Positions 54,747-63,636 of a DNA stretch of 64,000 bases are shown here, one piece after another. Location of the stretch: NCBI RefSeq assembly GCF_019249795.2, contig NZ_CP156891.1, forward strand, positions 968,001 through 1,032,000, given 5' to 3'. The translations under genes and the position numbers were made by a program. The stretch is from Segatella copri (GTDB taxonomy: Bacteria; Bacteroidota; Bacteroidia; Bacteroidales; Bacteroidaceae). The stretch's first letter is position 1. Each line of letters starts with the position of its first letter. Under the pieces are notes generated by a model that saw only the letters and a program-made list of their open reading frames with translations, searched no databases and had not been told where the DNA came from.

Positions 54747-54777
54747 CAAAGTTACTGAAAATCAGCGACTTGACCAA
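54747..54777 (-). promoter_or_regulatory. Transposase promoter of the IS4-like element
   Basis: Minus strand TTG (54775-54777), 20 bases, TAACTTTG (54747-54754). Confidence 0.6.
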
Positions 54778-54973
54778 CTTTTTATAGTTAAGTTTTCATA
54801 AGAATTTCTTAATATAAGTTATTGATTTACAGACGATTAAATATTAATTTAACGCAGTATTGATATAGGAGTTCTGACTGCAAAGATAACTACTTTCTTT
54901 CAGAAAAACAGAAGAAAAATCGTTTTTAACAAGAATGTAACATCTGTTTAAATAGCCTGTAACATTTCCTACG

Positions 54974-54981
54974 TACTTTTG
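54974..54981 (+). promoter_or_regulatory. Promoter -7 element of the PiT gene
   Basis: TACTTTTG followed by GCAG. The leader to ATG 55077 is about 90 nt. The rest of the 355-base gap 54722-55076 is the IS end and AT-rich sequence. Confidence 0.6.
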
Positions 54982-55076
54982 CAGCCGAAAAGAAGGAGAA
55001 AATGGATAACTCCCGCAAATAAGGGAAAGAAATATCCCCCACAAAGTAAATAATAACAATAAACATTAAGATAATA

Positions 55077-57323
55077 ATGGGTACAATTTATTTATGTATT
55101 GTGATCTTCCTGCTCTGTTTAGCAGTGTTCGATCTCTTCGTAGGAGTCAGCAACGATGCTGTCAACTTCCTGCAATCTGCCATCGGAGCTAAGGTGGCTA
55201 AGTTTCGCACGGTGCTGATTATCGCATCCTGCGGTGTAGTTCTCGGAGCCATCATGTCATCGGGAATGATGGATATCGCCCGCCATGGTATCATGAGTCC
55301 TGACCACTTTACATTCGAAGAGGTAATGACGCTCTTCCTGGCGGTCATGGTGACTGATGTCATCATCCTGGATGTGTTCAACACCTTAGGTATGCCGACC
55401 TCTACTACCGTCTCTCTGGTATTCGAGTTGCTGGGTGGTGCTTTCATCCTCGCTACATTGAAGATGTATGGCGATGACAGCCTCAACTATGGCGTATTGC
55501 TCAATAGCAACAAGGCGTTGGAGGTAATTATGGGTATCTTCTCATCTGTCATCATCGCCTTCGTGTTTGGTGCCTTTGTGATGTGGCTTTCCCGTATCAT
55601 TTTCACCTTCAACTACCGCAAGCACAGCCGCTACAGCATCGCTATCTTCGGCGGTATCGCCTTTACAGCCCTCTCTTACTTCATCTTCATGAAGGGTTTG
55701 GGCAAGAGTCCTTACCTGCCTGCTGAGGTGCGCGATTACATCGACCAGAATCTCGGTTTCCTCATCTGCATCACCTTCGTGGTATCTGCTGTTGTAATGG
55801 AATTCCTGCACCTCTGCCGTGTCAACATCTTTAAGTTTACGGTACTGATGGGTACTTTCGCCCTGGCTATGGCTTTCGCTGGTAATGACCTGGTAAACTT
55901 CATCGGTGTACCTCTGGCTGGTCTCTCTTCTTATCAGGACTATATGGCAAATGCCAACGGTGCAGCGCCAGACCAGTTTATGATGACTTCATTGATGGAG
56001 AGTGCCAAGACTACTCCAGGCTTCCTGCTTGCTGCCGGTGCCGTGATGATTATCGCCATGGCGACATCCAAGAAAGCACAGAACGTAATCAAGACTTCTG
56101 TTGACTTGAGCCGTCAGGACGAGGGCGATGAGATGTTCGGCAGTTCTTCTGCAGCCCGCGTGATTGTACGCAACTGCCAGGCTACAGATTCTTGGTTGAA
56201 GCAGTTTATGCCAAAGGCGCTGATGAACTGGATCAACAGCCGTTTCGACAAGAATGATGTTGAACTCGAGGAGAGTGCTGCTTTCGACGTGGTTCGTGCA
56301 GCCGTAAACCTGGTACTTGCTTCTATGCTGATCACCATCGGTACCAACCTGAAGTTGCCTCTCTCTACCACCTACGTTACCTTCATGGTAGCTATGGGTT
56401 CTTCACTTGCTGATAGAGCATGGAGCCGTGAAAGTGCCGTATTCCGTGTAACAGGTGTATTGAGTGTAATCGGTGGTTGGTTCATCACAGCCGGTGTAGC
56501 TTTCGCAGCCTGCGCCATTGTTTGTATCATCATGCACTTCGGTGGTGTGGGCATCCAGGCTTGCTTCATGGGCTTGGTTATCTACCTGCTCATCCGCAGC
56601 AACATCAAGTATAACAAGAAGGCTAAGGAAGAGGGCAAGAGTAGTACCTTCCAGCTGATGATGCGTTCCCGCGACCCAGAGATTGTATGGGATTTGCTTC
56701 GCCGTCAGGTTTCACGCACCCAGTCTTACGTCTGCCACTTCGCCCTGAACGAGTTCAACCAGATTATGGATGGTCTTGCTAACGAGAATACCCGCAACCT
56801 TCGTCATGCCAACAAGGATCTGAAGAAGGAACAGGATATGCTAAAGAAGTTCCGCCGTCAGGAGATGCTCGGTTTGAAGAAATCGCCTATCGAGATTGCC
56901 ATCGAGCGCAACACCTGGTTCCATCTGGGTGCCAACAGCAACCAGCAGTTTATCTACTCTCTGCGCCGTATGCTCGACCCAATCAAGGAACATGTTGACA
57001 ACAACTTCAATCCGCTTCCTGCTGAATACATCAAGGAGTTTGCTCCTGTACGCCAGAAGATCAACGACCTGATGCGCATGAGCTGCGAACTGATTGAAAC
57101 TGGCAGATATGACAGCTATCGCGAGATACTTGCCGAGGCAGATGCCTGCAAAGACGAGCTTTCAGTTCTCCGCAAGAAGCATATCGACCGCATCCAGCAC
57201 ATGACAGACAATACGCTGATGCAGATTTCTCTGGTTTATCTCAACGTACTGCAGGAGAGTCAGGAATTCCTGAGTGTGATGAGGCATCAGTTAAGAGCTG
57301 CAAAGAAGTTTATGGAAAAGTAA
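55077..57323 (+). CDS. PiT-family inorganic phosphate transporter with PhoU-like tail
   Basis: 748 residues. It imports phosphate with a cation across the inner membrane. The two PiT signatures appear as VGVSNDAVNFLQSAIGAK (about 23-40) and FAGNDLVNFIGVPLAGLSS (about 267-285). About 10-12 helices span 1-515. The last 215 residues are soluble and helical (about 530-748; charged, e.g. LKKEQDMLKKFRRQEML), resembling the PhoU-like regulatory extension seen in Bacteroidetes PiT proteins. It is monocistronic, with a terminator at 57508-57548. Confidence 0.9.
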   Translation: MGTIYLCIVIFLLCLAVFDLFVGVSNDAVNFLQSAIGAKVAKFRTVLIIASCGVVLGAIMSSGMMDIARHGIMSPDHFTFEEVMTLFLAVMVTDVIILDVFNTLGMPTSTTVSLVFELLGGAFILATLKMYGDDSLNYGVLLNSNKALEVIMGIFSSVIIAFVFGAFVMWLSRIIFTFNYRKHSRYSIAIFGGIAFTALSYFIFMKGLGKSPYLPAEVRDYIDQNLGFLICITFVVSAVVMEFLHLCRVNIFKFTVLMGTFALAMAFAGNDLVNFIGVPLAGLSSYQDYMANANGAAPDQFMMTSLMESAKTTPGFLLAAGAVMIIAMATSKKAQNVIKTSVDLSRQDEGDEMFGSSSAARVIVRNCQATDSWLKQFMPKALMNWINSRFDKNDVELEESAAFDVVRAAVNLVLASMLITIGTNLKLPLSTTYVTFMVAMGSSLADRAWSRESAVFRVTGVLSVIGGWFITAGVAFAACAIVCIIMHFGGVGIQACFMGLVIYLLIRSNIKYNKKAKEEGKSSTFQLMMRSRDPEIVWDLLRRQVSRTQSYVCHFALNEFNQIMDGLANENTRNLRHANKDLKKEQDMLKKFRRQEMLGLKKSPIEIAIERNTWFHLGANSNQQFIYSLRRMLDPIKEHVDNNFNPLPAEYIKEFAPVRQKINDLMRMSCELIETGRYDSYREILAEADACKDELSVLRKKHIDRIQHMTDNTLMQISLVYLNVLQESQEFLSVMRHQLRAAKKFMEK

Positions 57324-57507
57324 ATTTTCTCTGACATCTTGTCATGAAACTACTTTTTGGTATATCTGTTGCTTGTTGACAGATGACAGCGGATAACAAG
57401 AGTGTTATTTCGCTATCACAATATAATCTGAAAAGGTTAGTTTCTCATAGGTTAAGATTGTTAGGTTTAGTTTTTAGAAAAAAGTTTTAGGTTTTTAGTT
57501 AGATAAG

Positions 57508-57548
57508 GGCTCCAAGTGCTAGTGATTAGTATTTGGAGCCATTTTTTT
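57508..57548 (+). terminator. Terminator after the PiT gene
   Basis: GGCTCCAA (57508-57515) pairs with TTGGAGCC (57533-57540), then ATTTTTTT. Confidence 0.8.
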
Positions 57549-57557
57549 GCCCAAATA

Positions 57558-57589
57558 TTTGGCTATTAAGAAGAAATGTTGTAATTTTG
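57558..57589 (+). promoter_or_regulatory. Promoter of the queuosine module
   Basis: TTTG at 57558-57561, 20 bases, TAATTTTG at 57582-57589. Predicted start of transcription near 57596. Confidence 0.75.
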
Positions 57590-57626
57590 CAGCCGATTTC
57601 TGAAAAGAATCATCATATTCAATAAC

Positions 57627-57658
57627 CCGAGTGCTTGGTAAACCTCGTAAAAAACAAG
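57627..57658 (+). promoter_or_regulatory. preQ1-I riboswitch candidate
   Basis: A short H-type pseudoknot. P1 pairs CGAG (57628-57631) with CTCG (57644-57647). In the loop, CTTG (57634-57637) pairs with the tail CAAG (57655-57658) as P2. Six A (57649-57654) form the A-rich strand lying along P1, and C at 57643, directly before the 3' strand of P1, takes the place of the ligand-reading cytosine. Loop and tail lengths match the preQ1-I class. The P2 tail ends 3 bases before ATG 57662, so ligand binding would hide the start region. It controls a queuosine-precursor transporter and queF, which supports the call. Confidence 0.75.
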
Positions 57659-57661
57659 AAA

Positions 57662-58354
57662 ATGGACAAGAAAAAAACTCAAGTGAGCGTGCTGTTTATG
57701 CTTTTCAGCATCCTCTTCTGCGTTTGCCTGATTGCAGCAAACGTACTCGAAACAAAGCAAATCGCCTTCGGGCCAATTTCCCTTACCGGTGGACTCATCG
57801 TATTCCCTGTAAGCTACATTATCAACGATGTGATATGTGAAGTATGGGGCTATCAGAAAGCGCGTCTGTTGATCTGGACCGGCTTTGCGATGAACTTCTT
57901 CTTTGTGGCACTGGGTGCTATCTGCGATGTAATTCCAGCAGCGCCTTATTGGACCAACGATGCCGGTTTTCATGCCATCTTCGGTCTGGCACCCCGCATT
58001 GCAGCAGCCTCTTTCGTAGCCTTCATCATCGGTTCGTTTGCCAATGCTTATGTAATGAGCGTGATGAAAATCCGCGATGGCGGCAAGCATTTCTCTGCCC
58101 GTGCCATCCTCAGTACCATTGCAGGTGAGAGTTGCGACAGTCTTATCTTCTTCCCACTTGCCCTGGGCGGTGTGGTGCCTGCATCAGAATTGCCTTGGCT
58201 CATGCTCTGGCAGGTGATACTGAAGACTGCCTACGAGATTGTGGTACTGCCTCTGACCATCCGTGTAGTGAAATACGTGAAGAAGCATGAAGGTGAAGAT
58301 GCATACGACAATAACATCTCCTACAATGTATTCAAGATCTTCAGCCTCGGCTAA
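57662..58354 (+). CDS. Queuosine precursor transporter (YhhQ family)
   Basis: 230 residues from MDKKKTQVSVLFML. An in-frame TTG at 57635 lies inside the riboswitch candidate and is not the start. Six membrane helices; conserved AANVLETKQIAF, GGLIVFPVSYIINDVICEVWGY and GESCDSLIFFPLAL match the YhhQ/COG1738 family. These proteins import preQ0/preQ1 bases for making queuosine, the modified base of tRNAs with GUN anticodons. queF follows 40 bases later. Confidence 0.9.
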   Translation: MDKKKTQVSVLFMLFSILFCVCLIAANVLETKQIAFGPISLTGGLIVFPVSYIINDVICEVWGYQKARLLIWTGFAMNFFFVALGAICDVIPAAPYWTNDAGFHAIFGLAPRIAAASFVAFIIGSFANAYVMSVMKIRDGGKHFSARAILSTIAGESCDSLIFFPLALGGVVPASELPWLMLWQVILKTAYEIVVLPLTIRVVKYVKKHEGEDAYDNNISYNVFKIFSLG

Positions 58355-58394
58355 AAGACATCAGTAAATATCAAACATTAAAACATTACCAAGC

Positions 58395-58850
58395 GTGGAT
58401 AGAAAAGAAGACGGTCTTCAGGCATTAGGTGCCAAGACTACATATAGAATGGATTATGCGCCAGAGGTGCTCGAAACTTTCGTGAACAAGCATCCTGGCA
58501 ACGATTACTGGGTACGTTTCAACTGCCCTGAGTTTACATCGCTCTGCCCTATTACGGGACAGCCAGATTTCGCAGAGATTCGCATCAGCTATATTCCTGA
58601 CGTAAAGATGGTAGAGAGCAAGAGTCTGAAACTTTATCTCTTCAGTTTCCGCAACCATGGCGATTTCCATGAAGACTGCGTAAACATCATCATGAAGGAT
58701 CTCATCAAACTGATGGACCCTAAATATATAGAGGTAACAGGCATCTTTACTCCTCGTGGCGGCATCAGCATCTGGCCGTATGCCAACTATGGCAAGCCAG
58801 GCACCAAATACGAGAAACTGGCAGAGCAGAGATTCGCTACTCACGAATAA
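58395..58850 (+). CDS. queF: NADPH-dependent 7-cyano-7-deazaguanine (preQ0) reductase
   Basis: 151 residues, the single-domain type. It starts with GTG (Met-Asp-Arg-Lys-Glu); the next ATG lies inside the conserved region. It reduces preQ0 to preQ1 using NADPH. The catalytic Cys lies in [14 protein letters not shown], and [16 protein letters not shown] carries the NADPH/substrate residues. It is co-transcribed with the transporter under the preQ1 riboswitch candidate, a coherent feedback loop. A shared terminator follows. Confidence 0.95.
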   Translation: MDRKEDGLQALGAKTTYRMDYAPEVLETFVNKHPGNDYWVRFNCPEFTSLCPITGQPDFAEIRISYIPDVKMVESKSLKLYLFSFRNHGDFHEDCVNIIMKDLIKLMDPKYIEVTGIFTPRGGISIWPYANYGKPGTKYEKLAEQRFATHE

Positions 58851-58861
58851 AAAAAAACAAG

Positions 58862-58906
58862 AAACCTCGGAAGATTGGCAGATTGCTTTTCTTCCGAGGT
58901 TTTTTA
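58862..58906. terminator. Two-way terminator between queF and menB
   Basis: AAACCTCGGAAG (58862-58873) pairs with CTTCCGAGGTTT (58891-58902). T-rich on both outer sides. Confidence 0.85.
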
Positions 58907-58925
58907 TTGTTTATTGCTGATGAAA

Positions 58926-59747
58926 TTATGGGAACTGAGGATAATCCTCGAAGCGAGGCTTGCGCTTCTCAAGGAACGCCTTGCCACCTTCCTGAGCCTC
59001 ATCCATCGTATAATAGAGCATCGTGGCATCGCCAGCCAACTCCTGAATACCAGCCTGACCATCCAGTTCGGCATTCAAGCCAGCCTTGATCATACGGAGT
59101 GCCAGAGGCGAACGCTCCATCATGATTTCAGCCCACTCTACACAGGTATCTTCCAACTTTTCGAGAGGCACCACCTTGTTCACCATTCCCATCTCTTCAG
59201 CCTCCTTGGCAGAATACTGCTTGCAGAGGAACCAAATTTCGCGAGCCTTCTTCTGACCCACCATTCTTGCCAGATAAGAAGAACCGAAACCGGCATCGAA
59301 GCTTCCTACCTTAGGACCAGTCTGTCCAAAGATGGCATTCTCTGAAGCGATGGTCAGGTCGCACATCACATGAAGCACATGTCCGCCACCGATGGCATAA
59401 CCATTCACCATAGCGATGACCGGCTTTGGCAGACGGCGAATCTGCATCTGTACATCGAGCACATTCAGACGAGGTACACCGTCATTACCTACATAACCGC
59501 CTCGGCCCTTCACATGCATGTCACCTCCTGCACAGAACGCTTTATCGCCGGCACCCGTCAGAATGACCACACGGATATCCAAACAGTCGCGGCAATAGTT
59601 GAATGCCTGTGCCATCTCCCAAGTGGTCAACGGCGTGAAGGCATTACGGTAGCGCTCACGGTTGATGGTAATCTTAGCGATATGATTATACTCCTCGAAG
59701 ATGATTTCCTTGAAATCAAAACCTTCTATCTTTTTCCATTCTCTCAT
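58926..59747 (-). CDS. menB: 1,4-Dihydroxy-2-naphthoyl-CoA synthase
   Basis: 273 residues, crotonase fold. It closes the second ring of menaquinone from o-succinylbenzoyl-CoA. Oxyanion-hole and active-site motifs: [58 protein letters not shown]. Last of the leftward menaquinone run. menC and menE are not next to it. Confidence 0.96.
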   Translation of the reverse strand: MREWKKIEGFDFKEIIFEEYNHIAKITINRERYRNAFTPLTTWEMAQAFNYCRDCLDIRVVILTGAGDKAFCAGGDMHVKGRGGYVGNDGVPRLNVLDVQMQIRRLPKPVIAMVNGYAIGGGHVLHVMCDLTIASENAIFGQTGPKVGSFDAGFGSSYLARMVGQKKAREIWFLCKQYSAKEAEEMGMVNKVVPLEKLEDTCVEWAEIMMERSPLALRMIKAGLNAELDGQAGIQELAGDATMLYYTMDEAQEGGKAFLEKRKPRFEDYPQFP

Positions 59748-59825
59748 TTTACTTTGAACTTTATGATTACTATTTATCTTATTCTTTTGAAAGAACTATC
59801 AGGCAAGTTCCTTACAGGTCCTCTA

Positions 59826-61634
59826 TCAGCACTTCTGGATAGCTTCCAGCATCTCGTTATCTACATCCATATCGGTGAAAACCTCCAGGAGCATCGGGCG
59901 CTCGCTCTCGGCATGAATCAATTGGCTGATGCCCTGTTCCATCTCTTCCATCGTATGAGCTGCGAGATATTTTACCTCATTCTGACTACAGATTCCTTCA
60001 GCCGTTGCATGATGCTTTGCCATTATCATTTCTTCACGAGCCTGACTCTCCTTTAACCCCTGGAACTTGCCAAAGATGGCACCGCCACCATTATTGAGCA
60101 CGATGATACGGAGCTTGCCGTTCAGATTTCTATTCCAGAGCGCATTCTGGTCATAAAAGAAACTCAGGTCGCCGAGAACGCAGTATACATGCTTATCAGA
60201 CTTGTTCTTGCACATAGAGAAACCTACAGCCGTAGAAAGAGAACCTTCTATGCCGTTCACTCCACGATTGCAGTAAACATGGCGGTCGGCATACAGATTC
60301 ATCAACCGGATGGCAGAACTGTTGCCGGAGATGACGCTGCTCATCAGACCAGGAAGGAATGTATCGAATTTGCGGTCATAGATACCATCGTCCTGAGCAT
60401 CTTTACCGCCTAAGGTGAACGCTTTGAAATCCTGAGGCTCAACCTTCTGAAGCTGGCTGAAGAATTCCTTTACGGTAGCCAGACTGCTGAACTCAGGCTT
60501 GAAGTTCTCTTTGCGTTCATAGCTTTTAGCCAACGCATCCATCCACAATTTGCGATAATCCTCCCACTGGTTGTGCCAGCCAAAATTATCCAACCATGAC
60601 ATAGCATCACTGTTTGGCAAATCCATCACTTTAGTAAGATGCATGAACGTATCTTCGATATCAGCCTCTTGCGAGATTCTTATCTGCTCAACTCCTTTAA
60701 GCGAACGCAGATAAGATTTCAGCTTCTTGCTTACAATATGCCCACCAATATAAACCACCAGGTCAGGACGGAATCTTTCATCATCCTTTATTTCATCCAG
60801 CAAATTCTCGAAAGCGCCATACAAGGTGGTCTTATTCCAATCTTCTCCCAGTTCTTCCTGAACCTTATATAGATAAGGTGGCATTGCCAGAGATTCCCAT
60901 AATATAGGCATCCGGTCAATATAAGCCAACAAGTCTACATATTTTTCGGTATTGTCCAACTGGCCTATTACCACCAATGGACGTTTGGCTTTTAACACAC
61001 ATTCAAAAGGGGTCCCATCAAATGTGTCAATATTTGCCCTGCAGTAAGCAACCTCTATCTTGCGCTCTACGGGCAAAATTTCTTTCGTAAACGAATAGAA
61101 AGGCTCAGAGATAGGTACATTGATGTGTACAGGTCCCTTTACCCGCCCCATGCTTTTTAACAGCGCTTCGTTGACCAGCCGGTTGCAATACCAATGCATC
61201 TCTTCCTGCTGCTCACCTGCGAACACTTCTGGCAGAGATACCGATTTTCTTACCATCTGCCCCAAAGCATCAGGCTGAGGAAGCGTCTGACCATCCAGCT
61301 GGTTGATCCACTGTGCCGGTCTGTCGGCAGAAATCACTATGAGCGGGATTTGCTGATAATAAGCCTCAGCTACTGCCGGATAAAGATTGAGCAATGCAGA
61401 ACCCGAAGTCACACACACTACAACAGGCTGATAACCTTCAGCCATAGAAAGTCCAAGAGCTTGGAAGCCGGCGCTACGTTCGTCGGTTACAGGATAGCAA
61501 GTGATGTCTTCACACTCATTGAGATTATGAACTATGGCTGCATCTCTGCTGCCCGGACACACCACAGCATGGCGAACACCATGCGCTACCAGTAAACTTG
61601 TCAAAATATTGACGTTTTCTTTATTGCTATACAT
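59826..61634 (-). CDS. menD: SEPHCHC synthase
   Basis: 602 residues. ThDP enzyme joining 2-oxoglutarate to isochorismate, the first committed step of menaquinone synthesis. ThDP activating Glu near the N-terminus (GSRDAAIVHNLNECEDI ... PVTDERSAGFQALG). The cofactor/metal motif VLGDLSFFYDQNALWN ... VLNNGGGAIF is at about 475-515. It lies between menF and menB, gaps 108 and 78 bases. Confidence 0.95.
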   Translation of the reverse strand: MYSNKENVNILTSLLVAHGVRHAVVCPGSRDAAIVHNLNECEDITCYPVTDERSAGFQALGLSMAEGYQPVVVCVTSGSALLNLYPAVAEAYYQQIPLIVISADRPAQWINQLDGQTLPQPDALGQMVRKSVSLPEVFAGEQQEEMHWYCNRLVNEALLKSMGRVKGPVHINVPISEPFYSFTKEILPVERKIEVAYCRANIDTFDGTPFECVLKAKRPLVVIGQLDNTEKYVDLLAYIDRMPILWESLAMPPYLYKVQEELGEDWNKTTLYGAFENLLDEIKDDERFRPDLVVYIGGHIVSKKLKSYLRSLKGVEQIRISQEADIEDTFMHLTKVMDLPNSDAMSWLDNFGWHNQWEDYRKLWMDALAKSYERKENFKPEFSSLATVKEFFSQLQKVEPQDFKAFTLGGKDAQDDGIYDRKFDTFLPGLMSSVISGNSSAIRLMNLYADRHVYCNRGVNGIEGSLSTAVGFSMCKNKSDKHVYCVLGDLSFFYDQNALWNRNLNGKLRIIVLNNGGGAIFGKFQGLKESQAREEMIMAKHHATAEGICSQNEVKYLAAHTMEEMEQGISQLIHAESERPMLLEVFTDMDVDNEMLEAIQKC

Positions 61635-61742
61635 TTCACCTTATTTTTCAGGTTATTTTTATGTTTTCAGATTCTTGAAGAGCCTTTGTCTTTTAGCATT
61701 ATAAAATCAGAATGAATCCCTATCATTTTCTCTGCAAGACCT

Positions 61743-62921
61743 TTACAGGACCGACAGGATGGTCTGCATCTTAGCTTCAGTTTCCTTCCACTCCTTCTCC
61801 ATCTCGCTTTCCTTCAGCAATCCGCCTCCGGCATAGAGTTCGCAGGAACCATCATCCAGGATGTTCATGCAGCGCAGGGAAACATAGAGATGCGTCTTTC
61901 CTTTCGGCGAAATCGGTCCCACAAAACCACTGTAGTATTTGCGCGACTGATGTTCATGCTGCAAGATAAACCGGCGAGCTTCATCCTTCGGTATTCCGCA
62001 GACGGCAGGCGTAGGATATAAGGCATCGAGCACATCGCCCAAACGCCCCGTATCATGCAGACGGAAAGCGATGTCGGTACGGAGATGATAGAGATTGGCA
62101 GCCATCGTGGTATAAGGTCCCTTCTTCTGATATTCATCCGAAAAGGCCTTGATACAATCCTCGATATAATCGGTTACATACTGCTGTTCCTCTCTGTTCT
62201 TCTCCGACCATTCTATCCCTTCTACCGGATAATCGGCTATGGTCTTGGAAGGTTCAGCCTTTTGGGTGCCTGCCAGCGACATGGTTGCCATCTGATTCTG
62301 TTCACCTTTGAGCAGAATTTCAGGTGTAGCCATCAGCCATAAACCCGATTGGGGTGTATAAACCAAGGCTACAAAAAGACGGGGATACATCCGGCAGGTC
62401 TTCAGAAACAGAGCCTTTAAAGAGTCTGCATCCTGCACAACTGAAGCATTGGCTGTATTCTGCACATCTGAAGTCTTGCCGGCATCTTGCGCTGCTGAAG
62501 TATGGACTGATTCTAAAGGCTGCCGATTGCTCTGAATACGCAGTTTTCTTGCCAGAACAATCTTGCTGAATTTACCTTCAGAGAGCTGCCGGTGAAAGCA
62601 TTCAAACTCCCTTGTATAGGCTTCAAAATTACGTCCCGACGTAGATTCTGCTACGTCACGACGTAAATCCTGCAGCGTCACGACGTAGGAAGTGCCGCAT
62701 CGCGATGCATTTTCAGCCCCCTCGGCAGAAATCAGTTTGCTTTCATCCGGATGCATCAACACCACGGGACATTCGCTGGATGGCGCGAAAGGAGCTATCA
62801 CGAAACCTTCCTTGCCATTCAGTTCTGCCACAGAAGAGAGTACCTCAGGTTCGCCCTCATGCTGAGCCACATAGATAGCATGGTGCAGATAAGGCAGACG
62901 ATAATACGCAAAAGCTATCAT
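61743..62921 (-). CDS. menF: Isochorismate synthase
   Basis: 392 residues. It converts chorismate to isochorismate for MenD. Chorismate-enzyme motifs: KIVLARKLRI, ATPEILLKGE, LAGTQKAEPS, VCGIPKDEARRFI and YYSGFVGPIS. Between about 140 and 170 there is an Ala/Asp/Gln-rich insert (SVVQDADSLK region) that looks like a linker repeat (SAAQDAGKTSDVQNTANAS). The start overlaps the stop of the upstream thioesterase gene by 4 bases. Within the cluster, menaquinone rather than siderophore use is expected. Confidence 0.92.
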   Translation of the reverse strand: MIAFAYYRLPYLHHAIYVAQHEGEPEVLSSVAELNGKEGFVIAPFAPSSECPVVLMHPDESKLISAEGAENASRCGTSYVVTLQDLRRDVAESTSGRNFEAYTREFECFHRQLSEGKFSKIVLARKLRIQSNRQPLESVHTSAAQDAGKTSDVQNTANASVVQDADSLKALFLKTCRMYPRLFVALVYTPQSGLWLMATPEILLKGEQNQMATMSLAGTQKAEPSKTIADYPVEGIEWSEKNREEQQYVTDYIEDCIKAFSDEYQKKGPYTTMAANLYHLRTDIAFRLHDTGRLGDVLDALYPTPAVCGIPKDEARRFILQHEHQSRKYYSGFVGPISPKGKTHLYVSLRCMNILDDGSCELYAGGGLLKESEMEKEWKETEAKMQTILSVL

Positions 62922-63364
62922 ACCTTTGTTTCTGCCCCCTTTTTCTGATTATCTTTCTTTGGGGTGAACACATAGTTGGTTACCTGTACGGTACAGATTA
63001 CCTCACCAGCCGTATTCTTGATATCCACCTGCCAGGTATGCAAGGTTCTGCCCTTGTGCACAATCTTGGCAAAGGCAGTAACCGTATCGCCCTCGCTGAC
63101 CGCCTGGACATGAGTACCGCTCACGTTGATGCCCACGGCAATCTGTCCCGGACAGAGCGCCAGGGAACCAATACCCGCCACATTCTCGGCAAGAGCCAGA
63201 GAAGCACCTCCACTCAAGAAACCGAAAGGTTGGCGATTACGCTCATCTACCTTCATCGTTGCCTGAAGCGTATCAGGCTCAGGGGTAGAAATGAAATGCA
63301 TTCCGAGCGTCTTGGATAATCCATCAGTCTTGCTGATTCTTTTTACTAATTCATCTATGTTCAT
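62918..63364 (-). CDS. Hotdog thioesterase, probable DHNA-CoA thioesterase
   Basis: 148 residues, PaaI/YdiI-like hotdog fold. SGGASLALAEN (about 50-60) is the active-site helix with the catalytic Glu; the usual His of HGG is Ser here. INVSGTHVQAVSEGDTV follows. It leads the leftward menF-menD-menB unit and is translationally coupled to menF, so release of dihydroxynaphthoate from its CoA ester (the MenI step) is its likely role. Promoter at 63455-63485. Confidence 0.82.
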   Translation of the reverse strand: MNIDELVKRISKTDGLSKTLGMHFISTPEPDTLQATMKVDERNRQPFGFLSGGASLALAENVAGIGSLALCPGQIAVGINVSGTHVQAVSEGDTVTAFAKIVHKGRTLHTWQVDIKNTAGEVICTVQVTNYVFTPKKDNQKKGAETKV

Positions 63365-63454
63365 CTTATTATCTCCTATTTTTCGTATTTTGTTATTGAT
63401 TCAGAGCTATTCGTTTTCTCTTCGCTCCAAAGTATGTTTCTGATAAACTCAACG

Positions 63455-63485
63455 CAAAGGTAAGACTTTCTTTAGAGAAAACAAA
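63455..63485 (-). promoter_or_regulatory. Promoter of the menaquinone operon
   Basis: Minus strand TTTG (63482-63485), 19 bases, TACCTTTG (63455-63462), about 90 bases before the thioesterase start. Confidence 0.75.
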
Positions 63486-63588
63486 ATTTATCGCACTTTT
63501 TATTTGATGAAGGGCAAACTTTACATACCTTTTCCTTTCTTTAATAATAAAAAACATAAAAAACGGCATATAGTTCAGATTTATTTTG

Positions 63589-63596
63589 TATTTTTG
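63589..63596 (+). promoter_or_regulatory. Promoter -7 element of lysS
   Basis: TATTTTTG followed by GCACC, 40 bases before ATG 63637. Confidence 0.6.
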
Positions 63597-63636
63597 CACC
63601 AAAAATAAGAAAATAAAAGATATATCTGAATAGAAT

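Larger units (their letters stand above)
53476..54836 (-). mobile_element. IS4-like insertion sequence (ends uncertain)
   Basis: Boundaries are only a guess from an imperfect 18-bp inverted repeat (53476-53493 and 54819-54836, 14 of 18 matching in AT-rich DNA). No target duplication is found. The element contains one transposase gene. Confidence 0.4.

Noticed and set aside
53476..54836. Firm terminal repeats for the IS4-like element
   Set aside because: Only 14 of 18 bases match in AT-rich DNA and no target duplication is found; kept as a low-confidence boundary only.
54844..55059. 71-codon ORF opposite the PiT leader
   Set aside because: Covers the PiT promoter on the other strand, no family resemblance.
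57635..57661. TTG start for the queuosine transporter
   Set aside because: Lies within the riboswitch fold; the ATG at 57662 is well placed.
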